Shown one piece after another: positions 6,934 to 15,173 of a DNA stretch of 20,347 nt. The notes under the pieces were generated by a model. The model had not been told where the DNA came from, ran no database searches, and saw nothing but the letters and a program-made list of their open reading frames with translations. Every line of letters begins with the position of its first letter. Position 1 is the first letter of the stretch. This stretch comes from Anaerolineales bacterium (lineage in GTDB: Bacteria; Chloroflexota; Anaerolineae; Anaerolineales; Villigracilaceae). The translations under genes and the position numbers were made by a program. The stretch lies in contig JAOZOM010000006.1 in NCBI GenBank assembly GCA_029933275.1, positions 1 to 20,347 of the forward strand, written 5' to 3'.

Positions 6934-8115
6934 ATGCCCCAAGATTTTGACACACATCCCAAAGAAGAAAATGGTTTTCAGGCGGGAGAAGTTTTTCTCA
7001 TCGCAAACGGACATTTTATCCACGATGTCTATTCCGCTTTTCTGGCTCCCTTATTACCGCTTTTAATTGAGAAACTTTCTCTCACGCTGACAATGGCAGG
7101 ATCATTGAGCGCATTTATGCAATTTCCGGCACTCTTAAATCCCTTAATTGGTGGTTTAGCGGATAAATCCAAAGCACGCTATTTTGTCGCCTTTGCCCCT
7201 GCCGCGACGGCGACTTTGATGGGCATCATGGGACTTGCAACCAGTTATTATTCCCTTTTAGTAATTCTCCTTATTGCGGGAATCAGCGTTGCCATTTTCC
7301 ATGCGCCCGCGCCTGCGATGGTTGCGCGTGTTGCCGGGAAACGTGTTGGTAAAGCGATGGGTTGGTTCATGGCTGGCGGAGAATTGGGGCGCACGCTCGG
7401 ACCCATATTCGCAGTTTGGGCGGTCACAACTTGGACTTTAGAAGGTATGTGGCGTGTGGCTATTCTCGGTTGGGTCACATCACTACTTCTTTTCTGGAAA
7501 CTGAAAGATATTCCCGTAGAGAAAAAAGAAAAAAGTGATTTTAGAGCGATTCTACCTAAATTACGCGCCGTATTTTTGCCCTTGATACTTATCCTCCTTT
7601 TTCGTACTTTTATGACGGTTAGCATAACTACATATTTACCGATTTTTATGAACTTGAAAGGAGCTAGTCTTTGGCTGGCAGGTGCATCGCTTTCTATTAT
7701 GGAAAGTGCGGGCGTGATTGGGGCATTGAGTGTTGGTACGATTTCAGATCGCGTTGGGAGAAAAAAGGTTTTCCTCGTTTCTGCCATTTTTTCTCCCATC
7801 CTCATCCTCATGTTTTTGCAATCCAGCGGCTGGGTACTTGTACCGCTTTTGTTGCTGATTGGTTTTACAACCCTCTCTATTGGTCCCATTTTTCTCGCTC
7901 TTATTCAAGACCACTTTCCAAAGAATCGTGCCGCTGCGAATGGCGCATATATGTTTTTTGCTTTTCTTATTCGCTTCCCCACGACCATTCTAGTCGGTTT
8001 TGCTGGTGATAAATTAGGGTTAGAAACCGCTTTTTTCTGGAGCGCACTTCTTGCTTTTCTTGTTATCCCCAGTATCTTCCTTCTCCCCAACGAAGCAAAA
8101 GAAAGAATTGCATGA
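6934..8115 (+). CDS. MFS transporter, Fsr (fosmidomycin resistance)-like
   Basis: This 393-residue major facilitator has about 12 membrane segments. Resemblance to Fsr-type exporters is seen in the start ANGHFIHDVYSAFLAPLLP, in a GLADKSKAR loop between helices 2 and 3, and in FHAPAPAMVARVAGKRVGKAM followed by GGELGRTLGP. A second-half GTISDRVGRKK loop is the usual MFS repeat of the A-motif. The substrate is not predictable; Fsr relatives export various drugs or metabolites. The start is the ATG at 6934, with AAGGAG at 6919-6924. The open frame extends back to a TTG at 6784, but that 50-residue extension is not MFS-like and spans the promoter. The stop overlaps the next ATG by 4 bp (8112-8115), so the two are translationally coupled. 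Confidence 0.85.
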   Translation: MPQDFDTHPKEENGFQAGEVFLIANGHFIHDVYSAFLAPLLPLLIEKLSLTLTMAGSLSAFMQFPALLNPLIGGLADKSKARYFVAFAPAATATLMGIMGLATSYYSLLVILLIAGISVAIFHAPAPAMVARVAGKRVGKAMGWFMAGGELGRTLGPIFAVWAVTTWTLEGMWRVAILGWVTSLLLFWKLKDIPVEKKEKSDFRAILPKLRAVFLPLILILLFRTFMTVSITTYLPIFMNLKGASLWLAGASLSIMESAGVIGALSVGTISDRVGRKKVFLVSAIFSPILILMFLQSSGWVLVPLLLLIGFTTLSIGPIFLALIQDHFPKNRAAANGAYMFFAFLIRFPTTILVGFAGDKLGLETAFFWSALLAFLVIPSIFLLPNEAKERIA

Positions 8116-9440
8116 CCAACACTCCATTAACATTAAAGCGCACATTCAAGGTTTGGTTACCTCTTGCCGCGAGCTGGCTACTGATGGGCGTAGAATTGCC
8201 CATTCTCAGTGCCTTTGTTGCGCGTCTCGCAAATCCAAAAATCAACCTTGCGGCTTATGGCGGAATTGTTTTTCCCATCGCCCTCATCATCGAAGCCCCC
8301 GTCATCATGCTTCTCGCCGCCTCGACCGCTCTCAGCAAAGATTGGGCTTCCTATCAAAAATTACGCCGTTATATGCTTCTAGCGGGCGGCTTTTTAACCG
8401 CTTTTCACCTTCTTGTCGCCCTCTCGCCGATCTATTATTTTGTCGCCGAAGGGCTTCTTGGTGCGCCGCCTGAAATTATCGAACCAGCTCGGCTCGGTTT
8501 ACTTATCATGACCCCGTGGACGTGGACAATTGCCTATCGCCGTCTTAATCAGGGTGTGATGATTCGTTTTGGACATTCCAAAATTATTGGAATTGGCACT
8601 GGCGTTCGTTTAAGTGCGGATATTCTTGTCCTGAGCTTGGGCTTCTTTTTAGGATTACCCGGAATCGTAGTCGCTACCAGTGCGGTTGCCTCTGGCGTGA
8701 CAGCAGAAGCTGTTTTTATTGGATTTAAAGTACAGCGGATTCTCCGCGTGGATTTGAAGCCTGCTTCCGTTATTCAGCCTGTGCTAACGTACCGAGCTTT
8801 TGCCGCGTTTTACCTCCCCCTCGTCATGACCTCGCTTCTCACGCTTTTGATTCAGCCGATGGGCAGTGCCGCCCTTGGACGTATGCCCCGCGCCCTCGAA
8901 TCACTTGCGGTCTGGCCTATTGTTTCGGGTTTTATCTTCATGCTTCGTAGCATGGGAGTCGCCTTCAACGAAGTCGTTGTTGCCCTCCTTGATGAGTATC
9001 TCGCCACAAAACCCTTGCGCCATTTTTCCCTCCTACTTTCTATCGTGACGACCTTCACGTTGATTATTATCGCCGCGACCCCGCTCTCCCGTCTCTGGCT
9101 CGAAGACTTTTCCGCACTTTCTCCCGAATTGACAACCCTTGCTCGCAACGGTTTATGGATTGGGGCATTATTACCCGCTCTCAACACGCTCCAGAGCTGG
9201 TATCAGGGAGCTTTGCTCAATAGCGGAAAAACGCGTGGCATCTCAGAAGCGGTTGCCCTCTATCTCTTTGCAGCGGGATTGGCTCTCTGGGGTGGTGTGA
9301 CTTGGGGGAAAATAGTTGGACTTTACGTTGGCTTGGCTGCTTTTAGTTTCGGGATGCTCATCCAAACCTTTTGGCTTTGGTTTCGCAGCCGTTCTGTTAT
9401 TCGCACTCTCTGTGAACGCGATCAATGTCTGGATATATAG
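8112..9440 (+). CDS. MATE/MOP-superfamily-like multi-spanning membrane protein
   Basis: This 442-residue polytopic protein has about 12 predicted membrane helices in two similar halves. The first begins LKRTFKVWLPLAASWLLMG and the second, near residue 230, YRAFAAFYLPLVMTSLLTLL. This internal duplication and the spacing of a polar inner-helix segment (PIALIIEAPVIMLLAAST) are like MATE, MurJ and polysaccharide flippases of the MOP superfamily. The eukaryotic ANKH-type proteins have a comparable layout, but I cannot assign it to a subfamily. A transported substrate is unknown. It is co-expressed with the MFS gene through an ATGA overlap, so the pair may export related compounds or work in one envelope process. 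The C-terminus is short and Cys-containing. Confidence 0.65.
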   Translation: MTNTPLTLKRTFKVWLPLAASWLLMGVELPILSAFVARLANPKINLAAYGGIVFPIALIIEAPVIMLLAASTALSKDWASYQKLRRYMLLAGGFLTAFHLLVALSPIYYFVAEGLLGAPPEIIEPARLGLLIMTPWTWTIAYRRLNQGVMIRFGHSKIIGIGTGVRLSADILVLSLGFFLGLPGIVVATSAVASGVTAEAVFIGFKVQRILRVDLKPASVIQPVLTYRAFAAFYLPLVMTSLLTLLIQPMGSAALGRMPRALESLAVWPIVSGFIFMLRSMGVAFNEVVVALLDEYLATKPLRHFSLLLSIVTTFTLIIIAATPLSRLWLEDFSALSPELTTLARNGLWIGALLPALNTLQSWYQGALLNSGKTRGISEAVALYLFAAGLALWGGVTWGKIVGLYVGLAAFSFGMLIQTFWLWFRSRSVIRTLCERDQCLDI

Positions 9441-9472
9441 AATCAGCAGTCATACTTTGTTAGAGTATCTGT

Positions 9473-9497
9473 CCCTTCCCCTATTTTGGGGGAAGGG
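9473..9497. repeat. C-rich/G-rich palindrome (dispersed-repeat type)
   Basis: CCCTTCCCC (9473-9481) and GGGGAAGGG (9489-9497) form a perfect 9-bp stem with a 7-nt loop, followed by a TAGGATGGGGG tail. Palindromes of this CCCTTCCCC...GGGGAAGGG kind are common dispersed intergenic repeats in many bacteria. It follows the MOP gene and precedes the terminator. Confidence 0.6.
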
Positions 9498-9513
9498 TAG
9501 GATGGGGGAAAAA

Positions 9514-9540
9514 AAGTGCCTCTAAAACCTAGAGGCACTT
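9514..9540. terminator. Bidirectional intrinsic terminator between the MOP gene and recA
   Basis: A perfect 10-bp stem, AAGTGCCTCT (9514-9523) with AGAGGCACTT (9531-9540), has a 7-nt loop. It has an A-run on the left (T-run on the minus strand, for recA) and a T-rich stretch on the right (for the plus-strand pair). It fits both convergent units, which end at 9440 and 9704. Confidence 0.85.
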
Positions 9541-9608
9541 TCAATTTTCAAACCTTTAAAGTAGTTACTCAAAATCATGGTGGTAAAAACAAAAGAAAAA
9601 AGTTTCTT

Positions 9609-9635
9609 CTTCGTGAATCTTCGTGTGACTTCGTG
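9609..9635. repeat. Three 10-bp direct repeats downstream of recA
   Basis: CTTCGTG recurs at 9609, 9619 and 9629, exactly 10 bp apart, with variable 3-nt spacers. The non-coding stretch from 9541 to 9703 otherwise holds only traces of period-7 TCAACTTTCC-like sequence (about 9677-9705) and no supported gene. Confidence 0.7.
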
Positions 9636-9703
9636 GATTCTTAAATGCTCCAACAACATTTTGAGCAATTACCTTTTAAACCTATCAACTTTCCAACCTG
9701 AAA

Positions 9704-10750
9704 CTACTCCTCGTCCACCACCATTACAATCTCTTCACCGAGATAGTGCTGACGCACGAGACCCTCGATCTCTGTTGCGAAATTCGGGTTTTGGCGTAAA
9801 AATTCTTTTGAGTTTTCGCGCCCTTGTCCGAGACGAGTCTCGCCGAAGGAATAGAAAGAACCGCGTTTGGTAATAATTTCCGCTTCGACCGCGAGGTCGA
9901 GCAAATCGCCAACCTTTGAAATGCCTTCGTTATACATAATATCGAATTCCGCTTTTTGGAAAGGCGGTGCGACTTTATTCTTAACCACGCGAACACGCGT
10001 CCGATTCCCGATGATCTCTGCGCCGACCTTGATGGATTGGATCCGCCGCACGTCTAAGCGCACAGATGCGTAAAATTTGAGGGCTTGCCCACCCGTGGTC
10101 GTTTCGGGATTACCAAACATCACGCCGATTTTTTGGCGAAGTTGATTGGTGAACATAACCGAAGTTTTGGTTTGGTGGATTGCGCCAGAGAGTTTTCGCA
10201 AGGCTTGTGACATCAAGCGGGCTTGAACGCCCATTGTTGGGTCGCCCATATCGCCTTCGATTTCGGAGCGTGGAATCAGCGCGGCGACCGAATCGATGAC
10301 TACAATATCAATCGCACCAGAGCGGATTAATGTCTCAGCAATTTCAAGTGCTTGTTCGCCAGTATCGGGCTGGGAGATGAGTAGGTTATCAATATCCACG
10401 CCGCACTTAGCAGCATAGCTAGGGTCAAGGGCGTGTTCCATATCGATAAAAGCGGCTGTCCCACCTAATTTCTGCGCCTCTGCCACAATATGCTGACAAA
10501 TAGTCGTCTTGCCCGAAGATTCAGGTCCATAAATCTCAGTGATGCGTCCCCGCGGAATACCGCCTACACCCAAAGCAATATCAAGCGAAAGTGAGCCGGT
10601 TGGAATTACCTCCGTGACCAGATGTGTAGCATCACCTAGTTTCATAATCGAACCTTCGCCATAGCGTTTGATAATATCACCAAGGGCTTTATCTAAAACC
10701 GTTTGGCGAGCATCATTATTTGCTTGTACATCTTTTTTTCTTTTAGCCAT
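9704..10750 (-). CDS. recA: Recombinase A
   Basis: This 348-residue RecA has Walker A GPESSGKT at 75-82, followed by TEIYGPESSGKTT context, VVIDSVAALIPRSE (Walker B and loop region), the MAW-equivalent QARLMSQALRKLSG, and L2-region NQLRQKIGVMFGNPETT. Length and order are standard. It forms the ATP-dependent filament on single-stranded DNA for strand exchange and SOS induction through LexA self-cleavage. The C-terminus ends VMVVDEE, a much shorter acidic tail than that of E. coli RecA. The ATG is preceded by GGGAGAG. It is a single-gene unit with its own SOS-like promoter (10850-10877) and the bidirectional terminator at 9514-9540. Confidence 0.98.
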   Translation of the reverse strand: MAKRKKDVQANNDARQTVLDKALGDIIKRYGEGSIMKLGDATHLVTEVIPTGSLSLDIALGVGGIPRGRITEIYGPESSGKTTICQHIVAEAQKLGGTAAFIDMEHALDPSYAAKCGVDIDNLLISQPDTGEQALEIAETLIRSGAIDIVVIDSVAALIPRSEIEGDMGDPTMGVQARLMSQALRKLSGAIHQTKTSVMFTNQLRQKIGVMFGNPETTTGGQALKFYASVRLDVRRIQSIKVGAEIIGNRTRVRVVKNKVAPPFQKAEFDIMYNEGISKVGDLLDLAVEAEIITKRGSFYSFGETRLGQGRENSKEFLRQNPNFATEIEGLVRQHYLGEEIVMVVDEE

Positions 10751-10849
10751 CTTTTTTCTCTCCCGAAAAATATTTCTGCAATCGCGAATTCAGCAATCTA
10801 AATTTGGAAATTTGAGTATCGCTATTCTATCATTTATAATGACAACGTG

Positions 10850-10877
10850 AGTGTAGCACAAATGTTCGATTCGTCAA
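10850..10877 (-). promoter_or_regulatory. recA promoter with LexA-like box in the spacer
   Basis: On the minus strand TTGACG (plus 10872-10877), 16 nt and TACACT (plus 10850-10855) make a good promoter about 100 nt before recA. Inside the spacer, GAAC-ATTT-GTGC (plus 10856-10867) matches the Gram-positive type LexA half-sites GAAC-N4-GTTC at 7 of 8 positions. The location between -35 and -10 is typical of SOS operators. Assignment to LexA is inference. Confidence 0.5.
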
Positions 10878-10928
10878 GAACGCAATAAATAATTTTGATT
10901 GTCTATCCCGCAGTGTTTAGCACTTTTC

Positions 10929-12065
10929 CTACTCCTCCGCAGTCGGAGTCAAATAGGTCATTCCCGGACTTTCGGGAAACCCTGTTTTAAAACCGCCCTC
11001 TGGTCCTCGAAAAGTGAAATAGCTCACCTGACCGGGGAAAATTTGAATTTGGTGCGTAAACTCTACATCAAATTCTTCCTCTTCGTAGGTAATTTGAAGC
11101 TCATACCAACCAGCGGGGAGATCACTTAAAACAAGATTTTCCTGATAGTAGGAATCACTATTCACCACTTTGGGCCCATAAGTCCGTACGCGGCGGATAC
11201 GTCCGCTTTCGTAAGAGATTACGCGGATTTGATATTGCCGCAAGAGATCATCGTCATCTGTCATTGCTCTGCCGACTAGCACGCCCCAGCCTTGCGGCGG
11301 AGCAATCCATAATTCGGGGTTATAAGTGTGAAAAAAATCATTTTTGCCGAGACGAACTTCAAAATGGAGATGTGGTCCCGTTGTTTGCCCCGTTCTACCG
11401 ACTAAGCCGAGTTGGTCGCCCGTGTTCACCCATTGCCCGCGTGTTACATCTATTTGGCTCATGTGGGCGTAAACCGTGTAGAGTTTCTCTCCCTGGTAAC
11501 CAAAATCATGCTCAATTACGACCGCTAAGCCATAAGGGTCATCTTCGTTGGTGCTTACTCCGCTGAAAAACCCCCAATTTGCCCAAACGACTGTCCCGGA
11601 TCCCGCTGCGTAAATGGGTGTCCCCTCTTCGGCGGGAATATCAATTCCCGTGTGGACAACATCGGCGAAGAAAACACCGCCGTAGCGATAATCTTGCAGG
11701 GGCCAATTGGTTTCATCTGCTGCGATTGGGCGGACGAAGTAAAAATGATCGTGCGGAGAAATTGCCCAGGGGACGGGATAAAGCGGAGGTCGCCACTCGG
11801 AGATTGGTTCGGCGTTGGGTGTGGGGACGGTGAATCGGAGCGGAGGAAGTTTGGTTGGCGTAGGAAGTTGGGGTTCGCTCTCCTGTGGGCTTGTTTCCGT
11901 TGAGACGCTAATCGGTGATGTTGGCATAGGGAGGCTATCTGGCTCGGGCTGGGCGCGGCAAGCCGAAAGTCCAAGTACGAACACGAAGCCGAAGGCTAAT
12001 CCCAGTTCAAGAAGTTTGCGTGTAGCCAGACTGGTGAGCTGTTTAAATGCGGAGAGGGGACTCAT
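10929..12065 (-). CDS. Lipoprotein M23 (LytM/peptidase) metalloendopeptidase
   Basis: This 378-residue secreted lipoprotein has a signal peptide ending in lipobox LSAC (C36), then a Pro/Thr-rich linker (about 37-90). An M23 domain follows at about 125-250: zinc ligands H138 and D142 in VVHTGIDIP, H201 in YAHMS, and H232-x-H234 in TTGPHLHFEV. The catalytic set is complete, so it is probably an active peptidoglycan endopeptidase or a LytM cell-wall hydrolase at the cell surface. A beta-rich C-terminal domain (about 275-378) of unknown role follows. The start ATG at 12065 is chosen because it gives a classic signal peptide and overlaps the upstream stop by 4 bp (ATGA). The open frame extends farther back to 12260, but that part is His-rich out-of-frame read-through of the previous gene. 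Confidence 0.88.
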   Translation of the reverse strand: MSPLSAFKQLTSLATRKLLELGLAFGFVFVLGLSACRAQPEPDSLPMPTSPISVSTETSPQESEPQLPTPTKLPPLRFTVPTPNAEPISEWRPPLYPVPWAISPHDHFYFVRPIAADETNWPLQDYRYGGVFFADVVHTGIDIPAEEGTPIYAAGSGTVVWANWGFFSGVSTNEDDPYGLAVVIEHDFGYQGEKLYTVYAHMSQIDVTRGQWVNTGDQLGLVGRTGQTTGPHLHFEVRLGKNDFFHTYNPELWIAPPQGWGVLVGRAMTDDDDLLRQYQIRVISYESGRIRRVRTYGPKVVNSDSYYQENLVLSDLPAGWYELQITYEEEEFDVEFTHQIQIFPGQVSYFTFRGPEGGFKTGFPESPGMTYLTPTAEE

Positions 12066-13909
12066 TGAGAAGGTGTTGATGTCGAAACATCGAAAATTGA
12101 AATGGGGGTGGCGGTGGGGATGGGTGTGTAGGGCGTGCGCGTGGGATATGGCGTGCTGGACGGGCGTGGCGTAGGCGATGGGGTCGCACTCGGCGGAAGG
12201 ACGGGGGTGGGGGTGATGAGAATTTCGGGCGGGTAGAGTTCGAGCATCGCTTCGTACCAATTTAAATTATCTTTGCGGACAAATTCGGTAAAACGGGTAC
12301 CGTGATAGAAATTGCGCCAATTGGAAAGTGCGGGCAGACGTTGCCAGCCGAAATTTTGTGCGAGAGCGGTGAAATCTACCCAATACCCCGCGGGAACAGG
12401 GGCAAATTTGCCGCCCTTTTCGTAGTTGGCGGGGTTGAGGTTATAACGCGCGTTCAAATCCCAAATTGGCTCGTGGAGGGGGATGCCCTGCGAGCCATCT
12501 TGAGCGAGGGTGTGGAGATAGAGTTTCCAATAAGTTTGTTGCCCGATTTCGTGGCGAACAACAACCATCCAGCCCGCACTGGAGAAAAGGGGATTGAGCG
12601 AGAAGGCTCGCCCGGTGTAGAGCCAATCGTTGCCCATGCCGGGATCGAGGGCGGAGGTAATCGGGATAAACGCGTTTTCAAGATTGGCGAGGGCGTCCCA
12701 ACCGGTGCTATCGGCGGTGGCTTCGCGCAAAGCGAGGAAAGATTCATCTACCGCATCATGGATTTGGGGATATGGAGCTTGCACATCCTCTAAGGAGACA
12801 AGGTTTTCGCGTACCGAGAGAGTATCTGGGGCTTTGGTCGCCACTTCCCAAAGGGGGACGGGGGTGAGTGCGGCGGATTTTTGATAATTTTCGGGTAAAT
12901 CTTTGGGGAGCGGATTAGGTAGCCAGAGTATTCCGCTTAAAGTGCCGGATAAACGCCACGATTGAAGCAAGAGATTTCCTTCGAGGCTATAGGCGGTGAG
13001 ATAATCGCCTTCAGCGTTTTCGAGCATAGTGAGGAGGCTATCGCCGCGCGCGTTCCATGCTGCCCAATCGCCTTCGCCGATCCATGAAGCGGGGATATTT
13101 GCATTTTCCGTTTCCCAGAGATAGATTCCGCTGGGGCGGTCACCAAAGGCGTTGGATGCCCAGACTAATTTGCTCCCGTCTCGTGACCAAAGCGGATGTG
13201 CTTCGATCGCGTTGGGCGTTTTACTGATATTTTGGAAACGGCTACTGCCGGCATTATCCAAATCGGCGAGATAGATATCGCTGTCACCGCCGCGCGTGGA
13301 GACAAACGCTATTCTGCGCCCGCCCGGCTCCCACGCAGGGGAATGATCGGAGGCGGCATTATTAGTTAAACGAATCGCTTTGGCACTGCTATCACTAATC
13401 GGCTGGACGAGGATTTCAAGGCTATCGTCTAGATAGGTTTCGGAGGCGATCCATGCCCCATCGGGTGACCACGAGGGTGCGCCATCGTAAGTTTCGGTAT
13501 TGGTCAGTCGCGTGGTTTCCCCGCTGGCGATGTCGAGCAGGTATAAATCCCAGTAGCCGCTACGATTGGAGGCAAATGCGATTTTTTCTCCGTCCGGGCT
13601 GAGGGCAGGGGAGATGTCATCCCATTCGCCGGAGGTGAGACGGAGCATAGGTTGGTCGATCGGTGAATAGGCAAAAAGATGCGTATGTGCGCCTTCGGCA
13701 AGGGCGAGGATGAAGATGCCGGGAAAATCCGAGAAGATGACGGGCGTTGGCAGAATCTCTGCTTCGGGGGCGAAAGGGGTTTGGGTCGCGGGAGCAGGCG
13801 TAAACGCGAGCGATTCGGGAGAATCCGCTTTACAGGCAGAAAGAAGCGATAAAAGGAGTAATCCGATTATGCTTAAAATCCGCGTTGTGTATCGCCGATT
13901 TCGTTTCAC
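12062..13909 (-). CDS. Secreted PD40/TolB-like beta-propeller lipoprotein
   Basis: This 615-residue protein has a signal peptide and lipobox LLSAC (C26), then an acidic Thr/Pro stretch. Repeats of the form D-x-S-P-A-W-S-P-D-G-x-x-I-A-F follow (PALSPDGEKIAFASNRSG, PSWSPDGAWIASE, PAWEPGGRRIAFVSTRGG, PLWSRDGSKLVWAS), typical of PD40/TolB propeller blades. From about 350 to 560 is a different domain with no motif I recognise, and the last 60 residues are a PT/PS-rich tail. It probably binds or scaffolds something at the cell surface. It starts with GTG at 13909, only 3 nt after the preceding stop, and no closer ATG exists. Translational coupling is likely. An enzymatic role is not indicated. Confidence 0.8.
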   Translation of the reverse strand: MKRNRRYTTRILSIIGLLLLSLLSACKADSPESLAFTPAPATQTPFAPEAEILPTPVIFSDFPGIFILALAEGAHTHLFAYSPIDQPMLRLTSGEWDDISPALSPDGEKIAFASNRSGYWDLYLLDIASGETTRLTNTETYDGAPSWSPDGAWIASETYLDDSLEILVQPISDSSAKAIRLTNNAASDHSPAWEPGGRRIAFVSTRGGDSDIYLADLDNAGSSRFQNISKTPNAIEAHPLWSRDGSKLVWASNAFGDRPSGIYLWETENANIPASWIGEGDWAAWNARGDSLLTMLENAEGDYLTAYSLEGNLLLQSWRLSGTLSGILWLPNPLPKDLPENYQKSAALTPVPLWEVATKAPDTLSVRENLVSLEDVQAPYPQIHDAVDESFLALREATADSTGWDALANLENAFIPITSALDPGMGNDWLYTGRAFSLNPLFSSAGWMVVVRHEIGQQTYWKLYLHTLAQDGSQGIPLHEPIWDLNARYNLNPANYEKGGKFAPVPAGYWVDFTALAQNFGWQRLPALSNWRNFYHGTRFTEFVRKDNLNWYEAMLELYPPEILITPTPVLPPSATPSPTPRPSSTPYPTRTPYTPIPTATPISIFDVSTSTPSQ

Positions 13910-13912
13910 TTT

Positions 13913-14359
13913 CTAAATTTCACCCTCGGGGATTTCAAATTCAAATTCCCTGCGGTCGGTATCTTCTACGGGAATATCCAGTCGATAAAGTTTTGGGTCT
14001 TCTTTGTCTGCGGGTGGATAGAAAAGGCGCATGATGAGTTTATAGTTTCCCTCAAGTCGTGCGGCGCGCAAATGGATGGTGAACTCTTGTTTCCACGCCA
14101 TCGGCTCGATGATGCTCGTGGAGGCAACTACTTCACCTAGCGGGTCAAGAATGACCATATCGAGATGTGGGCGAACGCGAAAAGGGGTCATTTCAAGGTT
14201 GACGCGAAGCCGTTTTGCATCGGCGTAAGGCTCGGCGGTTAGCTTAAGAATTCGTGTTTCTTCAGGGGGTAATTTCTTGATATTCAGTTCTTCGAGATCG
14301 GGGAAGAAAAATTCTTTATTAGGGTCGTCTATATTGGAAACTTGGCAAGTTGGGGTCAT
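13913..14359 (-). CDS. Conserved-looking small beta-rich protein, function unknown
   Basis: This 148-residue soluble protein has no signal peptide. I do not recognise its family. It has alternating hydrophobic strands (LRVNLEMTPF, LDMVILDPLGEVV, GNYKLIMRLFYPP) suggesting a beta-sandwich, and an acidic C-terminus (EFEFEIPEGEI). The start ATG at 14359 has a GAGAG sequence about 5-10 nt upstream. It is the first gene of the unit with the propeller lipoprotein (3-nt gap) and M23 peptidase, so it may assist the same surface process or carry a related binding role. A possible extended -10 (TGGTATGCT, plus 14393-14401) lies upstream, but no -35 is visible. Confidence 0.6.
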   Translation of the reverse strand: MTPTCQVSNIDDPNKEFFFPDLEELNIKKLPPEETRILKLTAEPYADAKRLRVNLEMTPFRVRPHLDMVILDPLGEVVASTSIIEPMAWKQEFTIHLRAARLEGNYKLIMRLFYPPADKEDPKLYRLDIPVEDTDRREFEFEIPEGEI

Positions 14360-14419
14360 TTTTTCTCTCTAAAATTTGGATTAATTGGCATGAGCATACC
14401 ATGAGTTTGCTCGGCTGGT

Positions 14420-15079
14420 CTACGGGTCTAATTGGTCTAATTTTGCAATTAGATTCACAAAATCTTCGGGATATTCCGCCGTAAAACTAACGCGTTTTTT
14501 GGTTGCGGGATGGACGAAACTTATGTTTTTTGCATGTAAAGCGGGGCGTGCGATTAAATCGCTTTCTTCTGCACCGTAGAGTGTATCGCCAACGATGGGG
14601 AATCCCAAAGCAGAAAGATGGACGCGTATCTGATGCGTTCTGCCGGTTTTCGGCTGAGCTTCGATCTTGCTGTGGGCTTGCCACCGTTTAAGGAGCTTAA
14701 AAGCGGTCACCGAGCGTTTGCCGCGATGACTATCCACCACTGTGCGGTGTTTCCTGCCGACATTAGCATAAAGCGAATGTTGGGCGGTGTACTCCTCCCA
14801 TTCGGGATAATCTTCGGTGATGGCGTGGTAGCTTTTTTCAATTTCTCTCTGTTCAAATTGCGTATTCAGATGCCGATGTGCCTCCGCTGTCCGCGCAAAA
14901 ACGATTACACCGCTCGTCACTTTATCGAGCCGATGCACAACCCAAATGCGCCCGAACTTCTTCTCAAGAAGCTGATGCAGATAAATTGCGGATTCATCCC
15001 ATCCCTCGGTCAGGACAGAAATCCCAGAGGGCTTGTTGAGAATAATAATATGTTTGTCTTTATGAATGATATTTAACAT
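14420..15079 (-). CDS. RluA-family pseudouridine synthase
   Basis: This 219-residue protein has the RluA-family catalytic motif HRLDKVTSGV with catalytic D52, and KTGRTHQIRVHLSALGFPIVGDTLYG near the C-terminus (read in two blocks). It lacks the N-terminal S4 domain of RluC/RluD and is short, so the RNA target (23S rRNA or tRNA) is not determined. The catalytic aspartate and the motif blocks are present. It is 94 nt downstream of the kinase stop and 60 nt upstream of the small beta-rich gene. Because an AT-rich TATACT/CATAAT-like stretch lies just before the ATG, it may have its own promoter. Confidence 0.9.
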   Translation of the reverse strand: MLNIIHKDKHIIILNKPSGISVLTEGWDESAIYLHQLLEKKFGRIWVVHRLDKVTSGVIVFARTAEAHRHLNTQFEQREIEKSYHAITEDYPEWEEYTAQHSLYANVGRKHRTVVDSHRGKRSVTAFKLLKRWQAHSKIEAQPKTGRTHQIRVHLSALGFPIVGDTLYGAEESDLIARPALHAKNISFVHPATKKRVSFTAEYPEDFVNLIAKLDQLDP

Positions 15080-15173
15080 AGCGGTATTATGCCATAGTAT
15101 AGTGAACCCTATTGTCAGAACTAGTTTTTGAACTGCCGAGAAATCCTGAAGACCTGAAAAAAATAGCCAACTT

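Noticed and set aside
7248..7889. 213-residue minus-strand ORF inside the MFS gene
   Set aside because: Shadow of the transporter; basic, low-complexity translation with no recognisable features.
9577..9873. 98-residue plus-strand ORF overlapping the end of recA
   Set aside because: It runs antisense to recA, has no ribosome site and its composition follows the repeats and the recA complement.
12066..12260. His/Pro-rich N-terminal extension of the M23 peptidase
   Set aside because: It is an out-of-frame reading of the Thr/Pro-coding 3' end of the propeller gene; a classic lipoprotein signal begins at 12065.
12302..12793. 163-residue plus-strand ORF inside the propeller gene
   Set aside because: Antisense shadow of a well supported gene, with no promoter, ribosome site or recognisable motif.
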